Part shown: piece after piece, positions 1 to 7,445 of the stretch | Numbering within the stretch: position 1 is the first letter of the stretch | Layout: each line of letters begins with the position of its first letter | From: CAYXDR01 sp046498185 | GTDB lineage: Bacteria; Desulfobacterota; DSM-4660; Desulfatiglandales; Desulfatiglandaceae | DNA: 19,428 nucleotides | Assembly: GCA_046498185.1 (NCBI GenBank) | Contig: JAWOBE010000110.1 | Coordinates: 1-19,428 of the forward strand | Reading direction: 5' to 3' | Program-made: the position numbers and the translations under genes | The notes under the pieces: model-generated | The model's database searches: none | Seen by the model: only the letters and a program-made list of their open reading frames with translations | What the model was told of the DNA's origin: nothing

Positions 1-1105
1 AATCTCTGCGTACGCGTTCAAGTCTTCTAAGGTCCGAAACATCATTGAGAACTATCAAGGCGCCGATTTTGACACCGGAGGTATCCAGCAGCTCGGTGCC
101 GTGGGCTTCCACCACCCGTCCGCCTTCCCCAAGCGTTATTTCCACCGGGGACGTCCCGATCCCTCGCAGCACACCATCGATATGTTTGTAAAGCACCGTG
201 TTACGGGTCACTTCCTGGATGCTTCTTCCCAACAGGTTGGTCCCGAGCCGGTCGAGCATCTTTTCCGCGGCCAGGTTCGCGGTGATCACCCGTTTTTCGT
301 TGTCCACCGCGATGACCCCTTCGGCCATGCTCGAAAGAATGGCGTCGATCCGGTTCCGCTGTCCCATGATGGTGTCTATACGCTCGCGGAGCTCCAAGGC
401 CATCTTTTTCATGGAGCTGCTGAGGTCCCTGATTTCGGCGCAGCCTTCCACCGGGAAAGGGTGACTGAAATCCCCTTTGGCAAGGTGCTCGGCGCACTTC
501 CGGATATCCTCAAGCGGGCGGGTGATCTTTCTGGAAACGAGGAATCCGACAAACGCGACGGCCAGGGCAAAGAAGAGCCCGGCCAAAATTATCCTTCGCT
601 GGATTTGATTGATGGCCTCGTCCACCCCGTCTATCGGGATGGCCGTTCGCACCACGGCTGCAGGAGATCCGCCGACTGTAACCGGTACCGCCACGTACAT
701 AAAATTTATGCCGAAGGTTGTGCTGCTGCGGATCGACATGCCCAGGCCTGATGAAAGGGCGGCTCTGAATTCGGGCCTGTCTACATGGTTTTCCATGCCG
801 CTGGGATTTTCATCGGAATCCCCGACGACCCTGCCGGTTGGAAGAATGACGGTTATCCGTGTGGAAGCGCCCGCTCCTATGTTCGAGCAAAGCCGGCGGA
901 TGCCTTCTTCGTCCAGGGGGCTTAAAAGGGGATTTACCTGGGGGGAGACAATCGCCGCCCGGGCTTGAAGATCCATCGAAGTGCGGTCCAGAAAGAAGTC
1001 TTTAAGGCTGCTTGATGCATACCATATGGCACCCGCAACGGCGGCAAAAACGAGCAAAAGATAGGAAGGATACAGCTGCCAGATCAATTTTTTCGGAGCG
1101 GACAT
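1..1105 (-). CDS. PhoR-like membrane sensor histidine kinase, truncated by the left window edge
   Basis: Reading leftwards from ATG at 1105 gives 368 open codons to the window edge. Visible order: transmembrane segment 1 (about residues 10-31), a roughly 140-residue extracytoplasmic sensor region, transmembrane segment 2 (about 172-191), a HAMP segment starting SRKITRPLEDI, and a PAS domain (about 250-360) with AEGVIAVDNEKRVITAN. The window ends just before the expected HisKA helix, so the phospho-accepting His and the ATPase domain are not seen. The start has an AGGGAG site and lies 2 bases after the stop of the response-regulator gene, so the two are probably co-transcribed and cognate. The architecture matches PhoR-type kinases, which autophosphorylate and pass phosphate to a PhoB-family regulator. 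Phosphate sensing is inferred, since no pst or phoU gene is in view. Confidence 0.88.
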   Translation of the reverse strand, partial: MSAPKKLIWQLYPSYLLLVFAAVAGAIWYASSSLKDFFLDRTSMDLQARAAIVSPQVNPLLSPLDEEGIRRLCSNIGAGASTRITVILPTGRVVGDSDENPSGMENHVDRPEFRAALSSGLGMSIRSSTTFGINFMYVAVPVTVGGSPAAVVRTAIPIDGVDEAINQIQRRIILAGLFFALAVAFVGFLVSRKITRPLEDIRKCAEHLAKGDFSHPFPVEGCAEIRDLSSSMKKMALELRERIDTIMGQRNRIDAILSSMAEGVIAVDNEKRVITANLAAEKMLDRLGTNLLGRSIQEVTRNTVLYKHIDGVLRGIGTSPVEITLGEGGRVVEAHGTELLDTSGVKIGALIVLNDVSDLRRLERVRRD

Positions 1106-1107
1106 GG

Positions 1108-1794
1108 CTACTCCCTGAAACGATAACCCACACCACGGACCGTTTCAATACGGCTTCCGGCGTCTCCGAGCTTCTTTCTCAGCCCCACCACCTGAACGTC
1201 CACCGAACGGTCGGTGACAAAATAATCGGCTCCCTTCACGGCATCTACGATCTGGGTTCTGGTAAATACCCACCCCGGCCTCCGGGCCAAATATGCAAGG
1301 ATACCGAACTCCGTGAGCGTAAGCTTGACTTCTTGACCCCCCGAGACAACCTGATGCCGGCCGGGATGAATAACCAGGTCGTCAAACCGAATGACATCCG
1401 GATCTTCGGTCCCGGCGGCCCGGCCTCTCCGAAGCACCGCCTTGACCCTGGCTGTCAGCACTCTGGGGCTGAAGGGCTTGGTGATGTAGTCGTCCGCCCC
1501 CAATTCGAGCCCGGCCACGATGTCGGCTTCTTCTCCTTTGGCGGTCAGCATGATAATCGGGATGGAACTTGTGAGAGGATCAGCCTTGAGCACGCGGGTG
1601 ACTTCCAGCCCGTCCATGCCCGGCAGCATGAGGTCCAGCACCAGTAAATCCGGAGATTTTTCCCTGGCGGAAGACACGGCTTTCTCTCCGGTTTCTGCGC
1701 AGTGGACTTTGTAGCCTTCACGGGCGAGCGAGTATCGGAGCAGTTCCAGGATATCCTCTTCGTCGTCCACCACCAGAATTTTTTCGTTGGCCAT
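1108..1794 (-). CDS. phoB: OmpR/PhoB-family response regulator
   Basis: This 228-residue, two-domain regulator has a receiver domain at residues 1-120 with the acidic pair Asp10/Asp11, the phospho-acceptor Asp54 (LLVLDLMLPGMDG), Thr84 and Lys106 (DDYITKPF). The C-terminal winged-helix domain (about 130-228) ends in RIETVRGVGYRFRE, typical of the OmpR/PhoB family, and the length is normal. An AAAGGTG site precedes the ATG. It lies directly upstream of a PhoR-like kinase gene on the same strand. The DDYITKPFSPRVL...VKAVLRR stretch is close to classical PhoB proteins, so a phosphate-responsive transcription factor is the best guess, but another OmpR-type role cannot be excluded from sequence alone. 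Confidence 0.9.
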   Translation of the reverse strand: MANEKILVVDDEEDILELLRYSLAREGYKVHCAETGEKAVSSAREKSPDLLVLDLMLPGMDGLEVTRVLKADPLTSSIPIIMLTAKGEEADIVAGLELGADDYITKPFSPRVLTARVKAVLRRGRAAGTEDPDVIRFDDLVIHPGRHQVVSGGQEVKLTLTEFGILAYLARRPGWVFTRTQIVDAVKGADYFVTDRSVDVQVVGLRKKLGDAGSRIETVRGVGYRFRE

Positions 1795-1818
1795 GAATGC
1801 ACCTTTGTAAAAGAGAGA

Positions 1819-1877
1819 ATTATAGGATTGAAAAATTTTTATCCGGTATTTTAATTAAATAATATTAGCATCCGGTA
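1819..1877 (-). promoter_or_regulatory. Putative promoter of the response regulator/kinase operon with a direct repeat
   Basis: On the minus strand a perfect TATAAT lies at 1824-1819, 24 bases before the ATG at 1794. The -35 position (1847-1842) has no TTGACA but reads ACCGGA, part of TACCGGAT (1848-1841). The same 8-mer recurs at 1877-1870, 29 bases further upstream. A poor -35 with upstream repeats is typical of activator-dependent promoters, so self-activation by the regulator is plausible. The repeat does not match the classical Pho box. Confidence 0.4.
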
Positions 1878-1954
1878 AGGAATGTGTAAAGTTCAGGTGA
1901 GAGGTGGTGTAGAGGGGCGGGATTGCGTAGGTAAGATTGACAGAACTTGAATTT

Positions 1955-2203
1955 TTAGGCTTCAGCCTGTTGAATTCCACAGCCGAATTCATCCGGGTCG
2001 GCGTTGGCTCGAAGCCAGGAAAGGATTCTGTGGCCGGCCTCTTTGTTTACGAGGGGGGAAATCAATCTGAAGCCGCCGTCGGGGGCACCTCTCTCGTACA
2101 TGAAAAGAATTGTCTTGGGTGCCAACTCCGGAGAGGGAGGGAAATTGCATTTGTTGATGTTGAGAACCGAGAGGGCTCTTTCTACATGTCTTCCATTGTC
2201 CAT
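1955..2203 (-). CDS. Small conserved-looking orphan protein (82 aa), function unknown
   Basis: I do not recognise this family. The 82-residue reading frame starts with ATG at 2203 behind a strong AAGGAG site 8 bases upstream, which supports real translation. The protein has no transmembrane segment or signal peptide. It has a mixed hydrophobic/charged composition, with KTILFMYERG and HRILSWLRANADPDEFGCG, and two Cys (19 and 75). It looks like a small cytosolic alpha/beta protein. It lies between the sigma-54 activator gene (136 bases upstream, same strand) and the response-regulator operon (160 bases downstream). The stop codon falls within the palindrome AGGCTTCAGCCT (1959-1970). It may be co-transcribed with the activator or carry its own promoter. 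Confidence 0.6.
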   Translation of the reverse strand: MDNGRHVERALSVLNINKCNFPPSPELAPKTILFMYERGAPDGGFRLISPLVNKEAGHRILSWLRANADPDEFGCGIQQAEA

Positions 2204-2221
2204 CTTTTTTTCTCCTTTTTG

Positions 2222-2240
2222 GCCGCGGCGGATCCGCGGC
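2222..2240 (-). promoter_or_regulatory. GC-rich hairpin just upstream of the small orphan gene
   Basis: A perfect inverted repeat, GCCGCGG / CCGCGGC (2222-2228 and 2234-2240, 5-base loop), stands out in AT-rich sequence between the activator gene and the 82-codon gene, about 9 bases before the latter's Shine-Dalgarno. No U-tract follows on the minus strand, so it is not a typical intrinsic terminator. It could act as an RNA-processing or stability element, or as a translational control hairpin. Confidence 0.35.
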
Positions 2241-2339
2241 AGTTCTTATTTACCTTATGGTCATCCATATTAGACGCTGTTTTTGTTAGGGAATTATTCG
2301 AATTGAATGAATTTCAGGTAACTTTTTTCAGGATGGGCA

Positions 2340-3728
2340 CTACCCCACGACATGCTTCATGTTGATACCGAATTTTTTGATCCGGTTCCAGACCGTCACC
2401 CTCGATATTCCCAGCAGGCGCGCGGCCTCCGACTGGTTTCCCCCGGATCTTCTCAAGGCTTCCATCAGTTCCATTTTTTGATTTTCATTTGCATTGATAA
2501 GAAATTGCGGGCTCTCACCGACTGTTTCATTTTTGGTTTGAGTGTGACAAATATTGGGCGGCAGGTGACAGGGCTGGATCAGGGGCTCGTGGCAGGTGAC
2601 AAAGGCATATTCAAAGGCGCTTCTCAGCTCCCGGACATTGCCCGGCCAATCATGGAGCATCAAAAAAGACATGGCTTCGTTGGTAATGCCACGGATCGGC
2701 TTGTTGCTTTTCATCTGTGTTTTTCTGAAGAAGGCATCTGCGAGCAATGGGATATCCTCGACCCTTTCTTTCAAAGGCGGGAGCCTTATGGGGATGACAT
2801 TTATGCGGAAGAACAAGTCATTTCGAAACAGGCCTTCATCCACAAGCGCTTTCAAATTTTTGTTTGTCGCGCTGATAATCCGCACATCCACCGGGATGGG
2901 CCGGTTGTCTCCCACCCGCTCGACGACTTTTTCTTCGAGCACACGAAGAAGTTTGACCTGTGTGGCAAGGGGCAGGTCTCCGATTTCATCCAGGAAAATG
3001 TCACCTCCCTGCGCGGACTCGAACCTGCCTTCCCTCGAACGGTACGCGCCGGTGTAGGCGCCCTTTACATGGCCGAACAATTCACTTTCCAGCAGGGATT
3101 CATTCAGTGCGGCACAGTTTACCTTTAAAAACGGTTTCCGCTTGCGTTCCCCCATTTCATGGATTGCTCTCGCGGCAAGTTCTTTTCCGGTACCGCTTTC
3201 ACCGTAAATGATGACAGGAGCATCGGACTCGGCGGCGCTGGCAATGAGGTTGAAAATGTTTTGCATCGGCGCTGAAACGCCTGTCATTCCGCAAAAACCT
3301 TCCTCCATGAGGATCTGCCGCTGGAATGAATTGATTTGGCGATTTTTCCGGACAAGCTCCGTCACGTCCGTCAGAGTTTCAACCGCACCGATCACCTCTC
3401 CGTTTGAATCGCGTAGAAGGGATGCATTTTTGACGACATGGATGTTTTCTCCGTTTTTTTTCTTGAGGGTGCACCGTCGCATTTTGAGGCTTCCCGTTCT
3501 GAACAAAACACACCAGTGTTCTCCCCGGTCATCCCGGGCGCTTTCGCAGACATCGCAATTCAAGGCTGAGCAGTGCTGCCCCACAAGGTCGTCGGCGGTG
3601 TAGCCCGTGATGGTTTTCATCGCGTGATTTACGAAGACAATCACCCCATCGCGGTCGACGACCATCAATCCGTCCTGGATTGTGTCCACCACCGTCTTCC
3701 AATATAGGTTCAATTCTTGTTCAAACAT
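2340..3728 (-). CDS. PAS-AAA+-Fis sigma-54-dependent transcriptional activator with Cys-rich PAS domain
   Basis: The protein is a 462-residue bacterial enhancer-binding protein. Residues about 8-125 form a PAS domain containing Cys53, Cys58, Cys61, Cys73 and Cys86. The AAA+ core follows, with Walker A GESGTGKE (176-183), the sigma-54 contact loop as GAYTGA (223-228, Tyr in place of the usual Phe), Walker B DIFLDE, and arginine-finger candidates near 302-308. The C-terminal Fis-type helix-turn-helix is NQSEAARLLGISRVTVWNRI (431-450). It therefore activates sigma-54 promoters using ATP in response to a ligand or redox signal at the PAS domain; there is no receiver domain, so no phosphorelay input is expected. 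A GAGGA site precedes the ATG. It is divergent from the CysC-like kinase operon, which includes a PAS kinase with a similar cysteine motif. No convincing -24/-12 promoter was found in the window, so its targets are unknown. Confidence 0.93.
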   Translation of the reverse strand: MFEQELNLYWKTVVDTIQDGLMVVDRDGVIVFVNHAMKTITGYTADDLVGQHCSALNCDVCESARDDRGEHWCVLFRTGSLKMRRCTLKKKNGENIHVVKNASLLRDSNGEVIGAVETLTDVTELVRKNRQINSFQRQILMEEGFCGMTGVSAPMQNIFNLIASAAESDAPVIIYGESGTGKELAARAIHEMGERKRKPFLKVNCAALNESLLESELFGHVKGAYTGAYRSREGRFESAQGGDIFLDEIGDLPLATQVKLLRVLEEKVVERVGDNRPIPVDVRIISATNKNLKALVDEGLFRNDLFFRINVIPIRLPPLKERVEDIPLLADAFFRKTQMKSNKPIRGITNEAMSFLMLHDWPGNVRELRSAFEYAFVTCHEPLIQPCHLPPNICHTQTKNETVGESPQFLINANENQKMELMEALRRSGGNQSEAARLLGISRVTVWNRIKKFGINMKHVVG

Positions 3729-3955
3729 TGTTCGTCCTCTAATTTAACACCTGTTTAAAATGTTTAACATAATCCTCTGTCTGGAGCAAATCTAAAGTAA
3801 ACAAATGACTGTTGAAAAAGAAATTTTTGTGTTTTATCAAGATCTTTCATGTATCAAGGCATTTTTGCCATAGGTTATGCCGTTTATAAGGTATATAATA
3901 CGTCATATGCATCCGGAAATACCGTATGGAAACTAGACAAAAGGGAGGAGTAAAA
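3729..3955. promoter_or_regulatory. Divergent intergenic region with plus-strand promoter and repeats
   Basis: This AT-rich region separates the sigma-54 activator (minus) from the CysC-like kinase operon (plus). A perfect TATAAT at 3894-3899 is a good -10 for the plus operon; the matching -35 window (about 3871-3876, TAGGTT) is weak, suggesting dependence on an activator. The hairpin GGCA-TTTT-TGCC sits at 3859-3870. Near the activator start, TGTTTAA occurs twice 9 bases apart (about 3752 and 3761), next to a TTTAACA motif, forming an operator-like cluster that could serve autoregulation. Confidence 0.4.
3943..3950 (+). promoter_or_regulatory. Shine-Dalgarno that fixes the start of the CysC-like kinase
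   Basis: GGGAGGAG lies 5 bases before the ATG at 3956. An in-frame ATG at 3926 would place this site inside the coding region, so the downstream ATG is preferred. The kinase then starts MSFCLWMTG, the usual position relative to the P-loop. Confidence 0.75.
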
Positions 3956-4504
3956 ATGAGCTTTTGTTTATGGATGACAGGACTTCCCGGCTCCGGTAAA
4001 AGCACCATTCTTGAAGAGCTTTTGAAAATGTTTTCGGCATCCGGGATTGAAGCCACCGTTCTGAACCTGGACAAAATAAGGAAGATTGTAACGCCTGAAC
4101 CGAAGTACACCAAAGAGGAAAGAGGCATTGTATATCGGTCGCTGGTGGTGATGGCGCTGCTTTTGAGCACGGAGTGCGGGAAGAACGTGGTGATCGACGC
4201 GACCGGTAACCGCAGGGAATACAGAGACTTGGCCCGTCGGCTGGTACCCGGTTTCGCGGAAATTTATATCGAGTGTCCCCTGGAGATATGTACGAAGAGG
4301 GAGGCGCTGCGCCGTGGTGGACACGTGGAAAAAGACCTCTACAGGCGCGCGGATGAAGGTTCGTTAAGCGGAGAGATGCCGGGGGTTTCAGTGCCTTACG
4401 AGCCTCCAGTGGATCCGGAAGTGATTGTGCGATCCGACGTGCTGAGCCCTGCGGAGTCGGCGGAAAAGATCATGGACTATGTGCGGTCCCCGGGGTCAAA
4501 GTAA
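3956..4504 (+). CDS. CysC-like (adenylylsulfate kinase family) P-loop kinase
   Basis: The 182-residue protein has Walker A GLPGSGKST at residues 9-17, the family pattern VVIDATGNRREYRDLAR (78-94), the CPLEIC strand (107-112), and a C-terminal segment with DLYRRADEG and PYEPP that matches the end of APS kinases. CysC phosphorylates adenosine-5'-phosphosulfate to PAPS. However, the substrate motif LDGD is changed to LNLD (36-39, keeping only the last Asp), and the usual Asn-Arg-Asp segment after it is absent, so another small substrate is possible. It is the first gene of the plus operon, and its stop is immediately followed by the ATG of the phosphatase gene, implying tight coupling. No sulfotransferase or ATP sulfurylase is in the window. 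Confidence 0.8.
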   Translation: MSFCLWMTGLPGSGKSTILEELLKMFSASGIEATVLNLDKIRKIVTPEPKYTKEERGIVYRSLVVMALLLSTECGKNVVIDATGNRREYRDLARRLVPGFAEIYIECPLEICTKREALRRGGHVEKDLYRRADEGSLSGEMPGVSVPYEPPVDPEVIVRSDVLSPAESAEKIMDYVRSPGSK

Positions 4505-5299
4505 ATGCTTTATGAAAATGATATGCTTAAAACAGCAGTAGAGGCTGCAAAAGGAGCCGGAAAAATTATCTGCGAGCGTTACCAGTCGAAAGGCAGCGTA
4601 AGCATGAAAGGCTTCCGGGATTTGGTAACGGATGCAGATATTGCGGCTGAATCCTTTATACTCGAGTTGATCAAAAAAAGATTTCCCGGGCATTCCGTGC
4701 TTTCCGAGGAAGCGGGGGGTGTTGCAAGCAGGACCGGTTACATGTGGGTGGTGGATCCGCTCGACGGAACGACCAATTATGCCCACGGCCATCCGGTATT
4801 CGCCGTATCCATCGGGGTGGTGGAGGATGAAAAGCCGATCATCGGGGTTATCCACGACCCGTTGCGTGATCATACATTTGTTGCCTGCAGGGGGGATGGC
4901 GCCACACTCAATGGTTCGCGCATTCATGTGAGCGAGTTGGCGAATTTTGAAAACGCCGTATTAGGGCTGGACTGGGGGCATGAAAACAAGGTGCGCGAGC
5001 GGATGCTGAGCTATTTACACCGGCTGCTTCTGTGCTGCGGAACGGTTCGTGCCCTGGGTTCGGCGGCCATTGGCCTTGCTTATGTGGCAGCCGGCTGGAG
5101 TGACGGTTATTTTCACCCTGCTTTGAAACCCTGGGATTCAGCTGCAGGCATTCTCCTCGTGGAAGAAGCAGGAGGGCGATGCAGCACGATTAATGGATCG
5201 CCATACAATATCCATTTGCCTGACTGTGTGGCAACAAACGGCTTAATTCATGACGACCTGCTTGCTATATTTACAAAATCAGAGGAAGCCGGGATATGA
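4505..5299 (+). CDS. Inositol-monophosphatase-family phosphatase (SuhB/CysQ-like)
   Basis: This 264-residue protein carries the full Mg-dependent phosphatase signature: VTDADIAAE (41-49), the metal-ligand region LSEEAGG (Glu68/69), DPLDGTTNYAHG (84-95, Asp84 and Asp87), and PWDSAAG (209-215, Asp211). Length and motif order fit the IMPase superfamily, which includes inositol-1-phosphatase, fructose-1,6-bisphosphatase and PAP(S) phosphatase CysQ. Its ATG directly abuts the stop of the CysC-like kinase gene (TAAATG), and there is no separate strong Shine-Dalgarno, so it is probably translationally coupled. That neighbour makes a PAP/PAPS phosphatase role attractive, but the sequence alone does not separate CysQ from SuhB. 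Met7 is an alternative start. Confidence 0.88.
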   Translation: MLYENDMLKTAVEAAKGAGKIICERYQSKGSVSMKGFRDLVTDADIAAESFILELIKKRFPGHSVLSEEAGGVASRTGYMWVVDPLDGTTNYAHGHPVFAVSIGVVEDEKPIIGVIHDPLRDHTFVACRGDGATLNGSRIHVSELANFENAVLGLDWGHENKVRERMLSYLHRLLLCCGTVRALGSAAIGLAYVAAGWSDGYFHPALKPWDSAAGILLVEEAGGRCSTINGSPYNIHLPDCVATNGLIHDDLLAIFTKSEEAGI

Positions 5300-6402
5300 A
5301 TTTAAAAAATAATAAAAATTTGATTGAGTTCAAGGGCGCGGAAGAGGGCTTCGCGGATATCTTATTCTATAATTTTATCATCGACAGCCTGCCGGTGGGC
5401 ATACTTACGGTCAGCCCTAAACTCCGGGTGACCAGTCTCAATCCATGGGCCGAGAAACTTACGGGGTTTTCAGAGAAGGAAGCGCTGGGAAAATACTGCG
5501 GAGAAGTTATGAAGGGAGCGTTGTGCAAGAGCAACTGCCCGTTGAAAACAGCCATAAAACGGAAGCACCCTGTGGTGAGAATCGAAACCACGATCACGAA
5601 CAGGTATAAACAAACCATCCCGGTCAGTATGAGTACGGGTGCCCTGTTGGATGACAGGGGCAACCTGCTGGGGGGAGTGGAAGCCTTCCAGGATATTTCA
5701 AGGCTGAAGACGCTGGAGCGTGAAAAAGACAATATCGTCTCGATGTTCGCCCATGACATGAAGTCCTCGCTGACGATAATAGGTGGTTTTGTGCTGCGCC
5801 TGCTCAAAAAATCGAGCAGGATCGATGAGCAGAAACGGAAAGACTATCTTGAAGTTATCAGGCGGGAATCGGGAAAACTCGAATCCCTGGTCAATGATTT
5901 CCTGGACTTTTCGAGGCTTCAGGCAGGACGAATTAAATTAAGCCATAGCGCTGCTTCTCTTGATAAAGAATTAATGGAGCTTGCGGATGCCTACCAGCTG
6001 AAAGCATCCCAGGCCGGGCTCCAGCTGGAGTTGATTAATGATGAAGAACTTCCGGTGATCGAGTGTGACAGCAACAAGGTTCTCAGGGTGTTCAGAAATC
6101 TTTTGGACAATGCGATTAAATTTTCAAAAGAAAAAGGAACAATTACGCTTTCCACCCATACGGCGCCCAAGGGGATTATCGTAAAAGTGAAAGACGAGGG
6201 CATAGGCATCAGCCCCGGGGAACTACCGTATGTTTTCGACAGTTTCCACAGGGGCAGGGGCGCGGAGCAGAAAGAAGGGTTCGGGCTGGGGTTGGCTTCT
6301 GTCAAGGCCATCGTTGAAGCCCACGGCGGCAGGATTACCGTTGAAAGTGAACTGGACAAAGGATCTGAATTTTCAGTGTTTCTGCCCAAAAAACAAAAAT
6401 GA
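5296..6402 (+). CDS. Soluble PAS-domain sensor histidine kinase
   Basis: This is a 368-residue cytosolic kinase with no transmembrane segment. It has a PAS domain at about residues 25-138 with Cys68, Cys77 and Cys81 (YCGEVMKGALCKSNCPL), a HisKA domain with the phospho-acceptor His153 in FAHDMKSSLT, and a HATPase domain with N-box NLLDNAIKFS (268-277), G1 DEGIGI (300-305) and G2 GFGLGL (328-333). It autophosphorylates in response to a signal at the PAS domain. The start ATG overlaps the phosphatase stop (ATGA). No receiver-domain partner is adjacent, so its target is unknown. The cysteine motif resembles that of the divergently encoded sigma-54 activator, suggesting that both sense a similar redox or metal cue. 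Confidence 0.93.
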   Translation: MNLKNNKNLIEFKGAEEGFADILFYNFIIDSLPVGILTVSPKLRVTSLNPWAEKLTGFSEKEALGKYCGEVMKGALCKSNCPLKTAIKRKHPVVRIETTITNRYKQTIPVSMSTGALLDDRGNLLGGVEAFQDISRLKTLEREKDNIVSMFAHDMKSSLTIIGGFVLRLLKKSSRIDEQKRKDYLEVIRRESGKLESLVNDFLDFSRLQAGRIKLSHSAASLDKELMELADAYQLKASQAGLQLELINDEELPVIECDSNKVLRVFRNLLDNAIKFSKEKGTITLSTHTAPKGIIVKVKDEGIGISPGELPYVFDSFHRGRGAEQKEGFGLGLASVKAIVEAHGGRITVESELDKGSEFSVFLPKKQK

Positions 6403-6416
6403 AAGAGGAATAAATC

Positions 6417-6683
6417 ATGGCCGTTGGATGGTCCAAGGACGGAGACGTGCAGGAACAGATAGATGCCACCGTAAAAGCCCAGGTGCAGGCGGCGAGGAGC
6501 CGTTTGCGCGGCGGTGAGAGCTACATTTATTGCGAGGAATGTGGCGAGCCCATCCCCGAGGCGAGACGCAAGGCGATCCCGGGTGTGCGACTTTGCGTCG
6601 CGTGCCAGTCCGAGTTGGAAAAGCACCAAAAGACTTCCTCACTCTATAACCGCAGGGGCAGCAAGGACAGCCAGTTGAAGTGA
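6417..6683 (+). CDS. Short DksA/TraR-family C4 zinc-finger protein
   Basis: The 88-residue protein has one C4 zinc finger, Cys39-X2-Cys42 and Cys60-X2-Cys63, in the characteristic context CEECGEPIPEARRKAIPG. This is the TraR/DksA/YbiI family, whose members bind the RNA polymerase secondary channel or are of unknown role. The N-terminal part (about 38 residues) is too short for the full coiled-coil of DksA (about 150 residues), so it is closer to the YbiI/TraR size class. A clear AGAGGAA site precedes the ATG, and the gene follows the histidine kinase by 14 bases, so it is probably part of the same operon. Confidence 0.9.
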   Translation: MAVGWSKDGDVQEQIDATVKAQVQAARSRLRGGESYIYCEECGEPIPEARRKAIPGVRLCVACQSELEKHQKTSSLYNRRGSKDSQLK

Positions 6684-6743
6684 AGGGGCAAGGAAAATCC
6701 AGGCACCTTATGCACGGCCAGGGACAATCCGGGAGAGGGTTTT

Positions 6744-7445
6744 ATGAACAACAACGATGAAAATATACAGGGCGGTGAGGTCCAGAAGCGGCGATCCCGG
6801 GGGAAACGCATCCTCGGATTTTTCGTCATTGCCGTTTTAGTGGTGATTCTTCTCGCCGGGTTCTGGGTGAAGCGGTACGTCTACGCCTCCAAATTCACCC
6901 CGGTTGAGCTCACCAGTAAAGAGCAGGATGCTTTGGAATGGAAGCTTTCAAGGCTTGAATCGACACGCTACAGCGAGCCGCTGATACCCGGGGAAAGAAT
7001 CAGGGAACAAAAGCCGCCGCTCGAGCCTGAAAAATATTCCGAGGAAGGGGCGACCCGCGAAATAAGTCTTACCGAGAAAGAACTGAATGCAATGATCGCC
7101 AGCGACCCGGAGGTCGCGAGCCGGGTCGCCATTGATCTTTCCGAAAACCTGGTCAGCATTCGTCTGGTGGTTCCGGTGGATGAAGACTTCCCGGTATTGG
7201 GAGGTAAAACCCTGAGATTCAACCTCGGCGTGGTGCTCGGCTTCGCGGACGGGCAACCCATTGTTGCGCTCAAGGGGATTTCCCTCGGCGGCATCCCGCT
7301 TCCGAATGCCTGGCTGGGCAACATGAAAAACCGCAACCTCGTAAGCGAGTTCGCCGCCGAAGGCGGCTTCTGGAAACTCTTTTCAGACGGCGTGTCAGAC
7401 CTGAAGGTGCGGGAGGGCCATCTTTTGATCAGCCTGAAAGAGTGA
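6744..7445 (+). CDS. Membrane-anchored protein of unknown function
   Basis: I do not recognise this 233-residue protein. It has a short basic cytoplasmic N terminus (KRRSRGKR), a single transmembrane helix at about 23-42, a Pro/Glu-rich stretch (about 75-100), and then an extracytoplasmic domain (about 100-233) predicted to be mainly beta, with LTEKELNAMIASDPEVASRV and LRFNLGVVLGFADG. The topology suggests a periplasmic domain tethered to the inner membrane. The overall pattern is loosely like lipid-binding beta proteins of the AsmA/DUF2993 kind, but that is only a guess. The start has a GGGAGAGGG site. It follows the zinc-finger gene by 60 bases and is probably the last gene of the operon, since an AT-rich gap follows. 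Confidence 0.75.
   Translation: MNNNDENIQGGEVQKRRSRGKRILGFFVIAVLVVILLAGFWVKRYVYASKFTPVELTSKEQDALEWKLSRLESTRYSEPLIPGERIREQKPPLEPEKYSEEGATREISLTEKELNAMIASDPEVASRVAIDLSENLVSIRLVVPVDEDFPVLGGKTLRFNLGVVLGFADGQPIVALKGISLGGIPLPNAWLGNMKNRNLVSEFAAEGGFWKLFSDGVSDLKVREGHLLISLKE

Noticed and set aside
101..751. Plus-strand 216-codon open frame at the left end
   Set aside because: It lies antisense to the clear PhoR-like kinase (TM, HAMP and PAS domains on the minus strand) and has no recognisable domain.
1012..1647. Plus-strand 211-codon open frame
   Set aside because: It is antisense to the PhoB-type regulator and has no family features.
1938..1944. Pho box half-site CTGTCAA upstream of the response regulator
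   Set aside because: Only one half-site is present, with no second copy at the 11-base spacing required.
2352..3128. Plus-strand 258-codon open frame
   Set aside because: It is antisense to the AAA+/Fis part of the sigma-54 activator, and its composition is that of a reverse-strand shadow.
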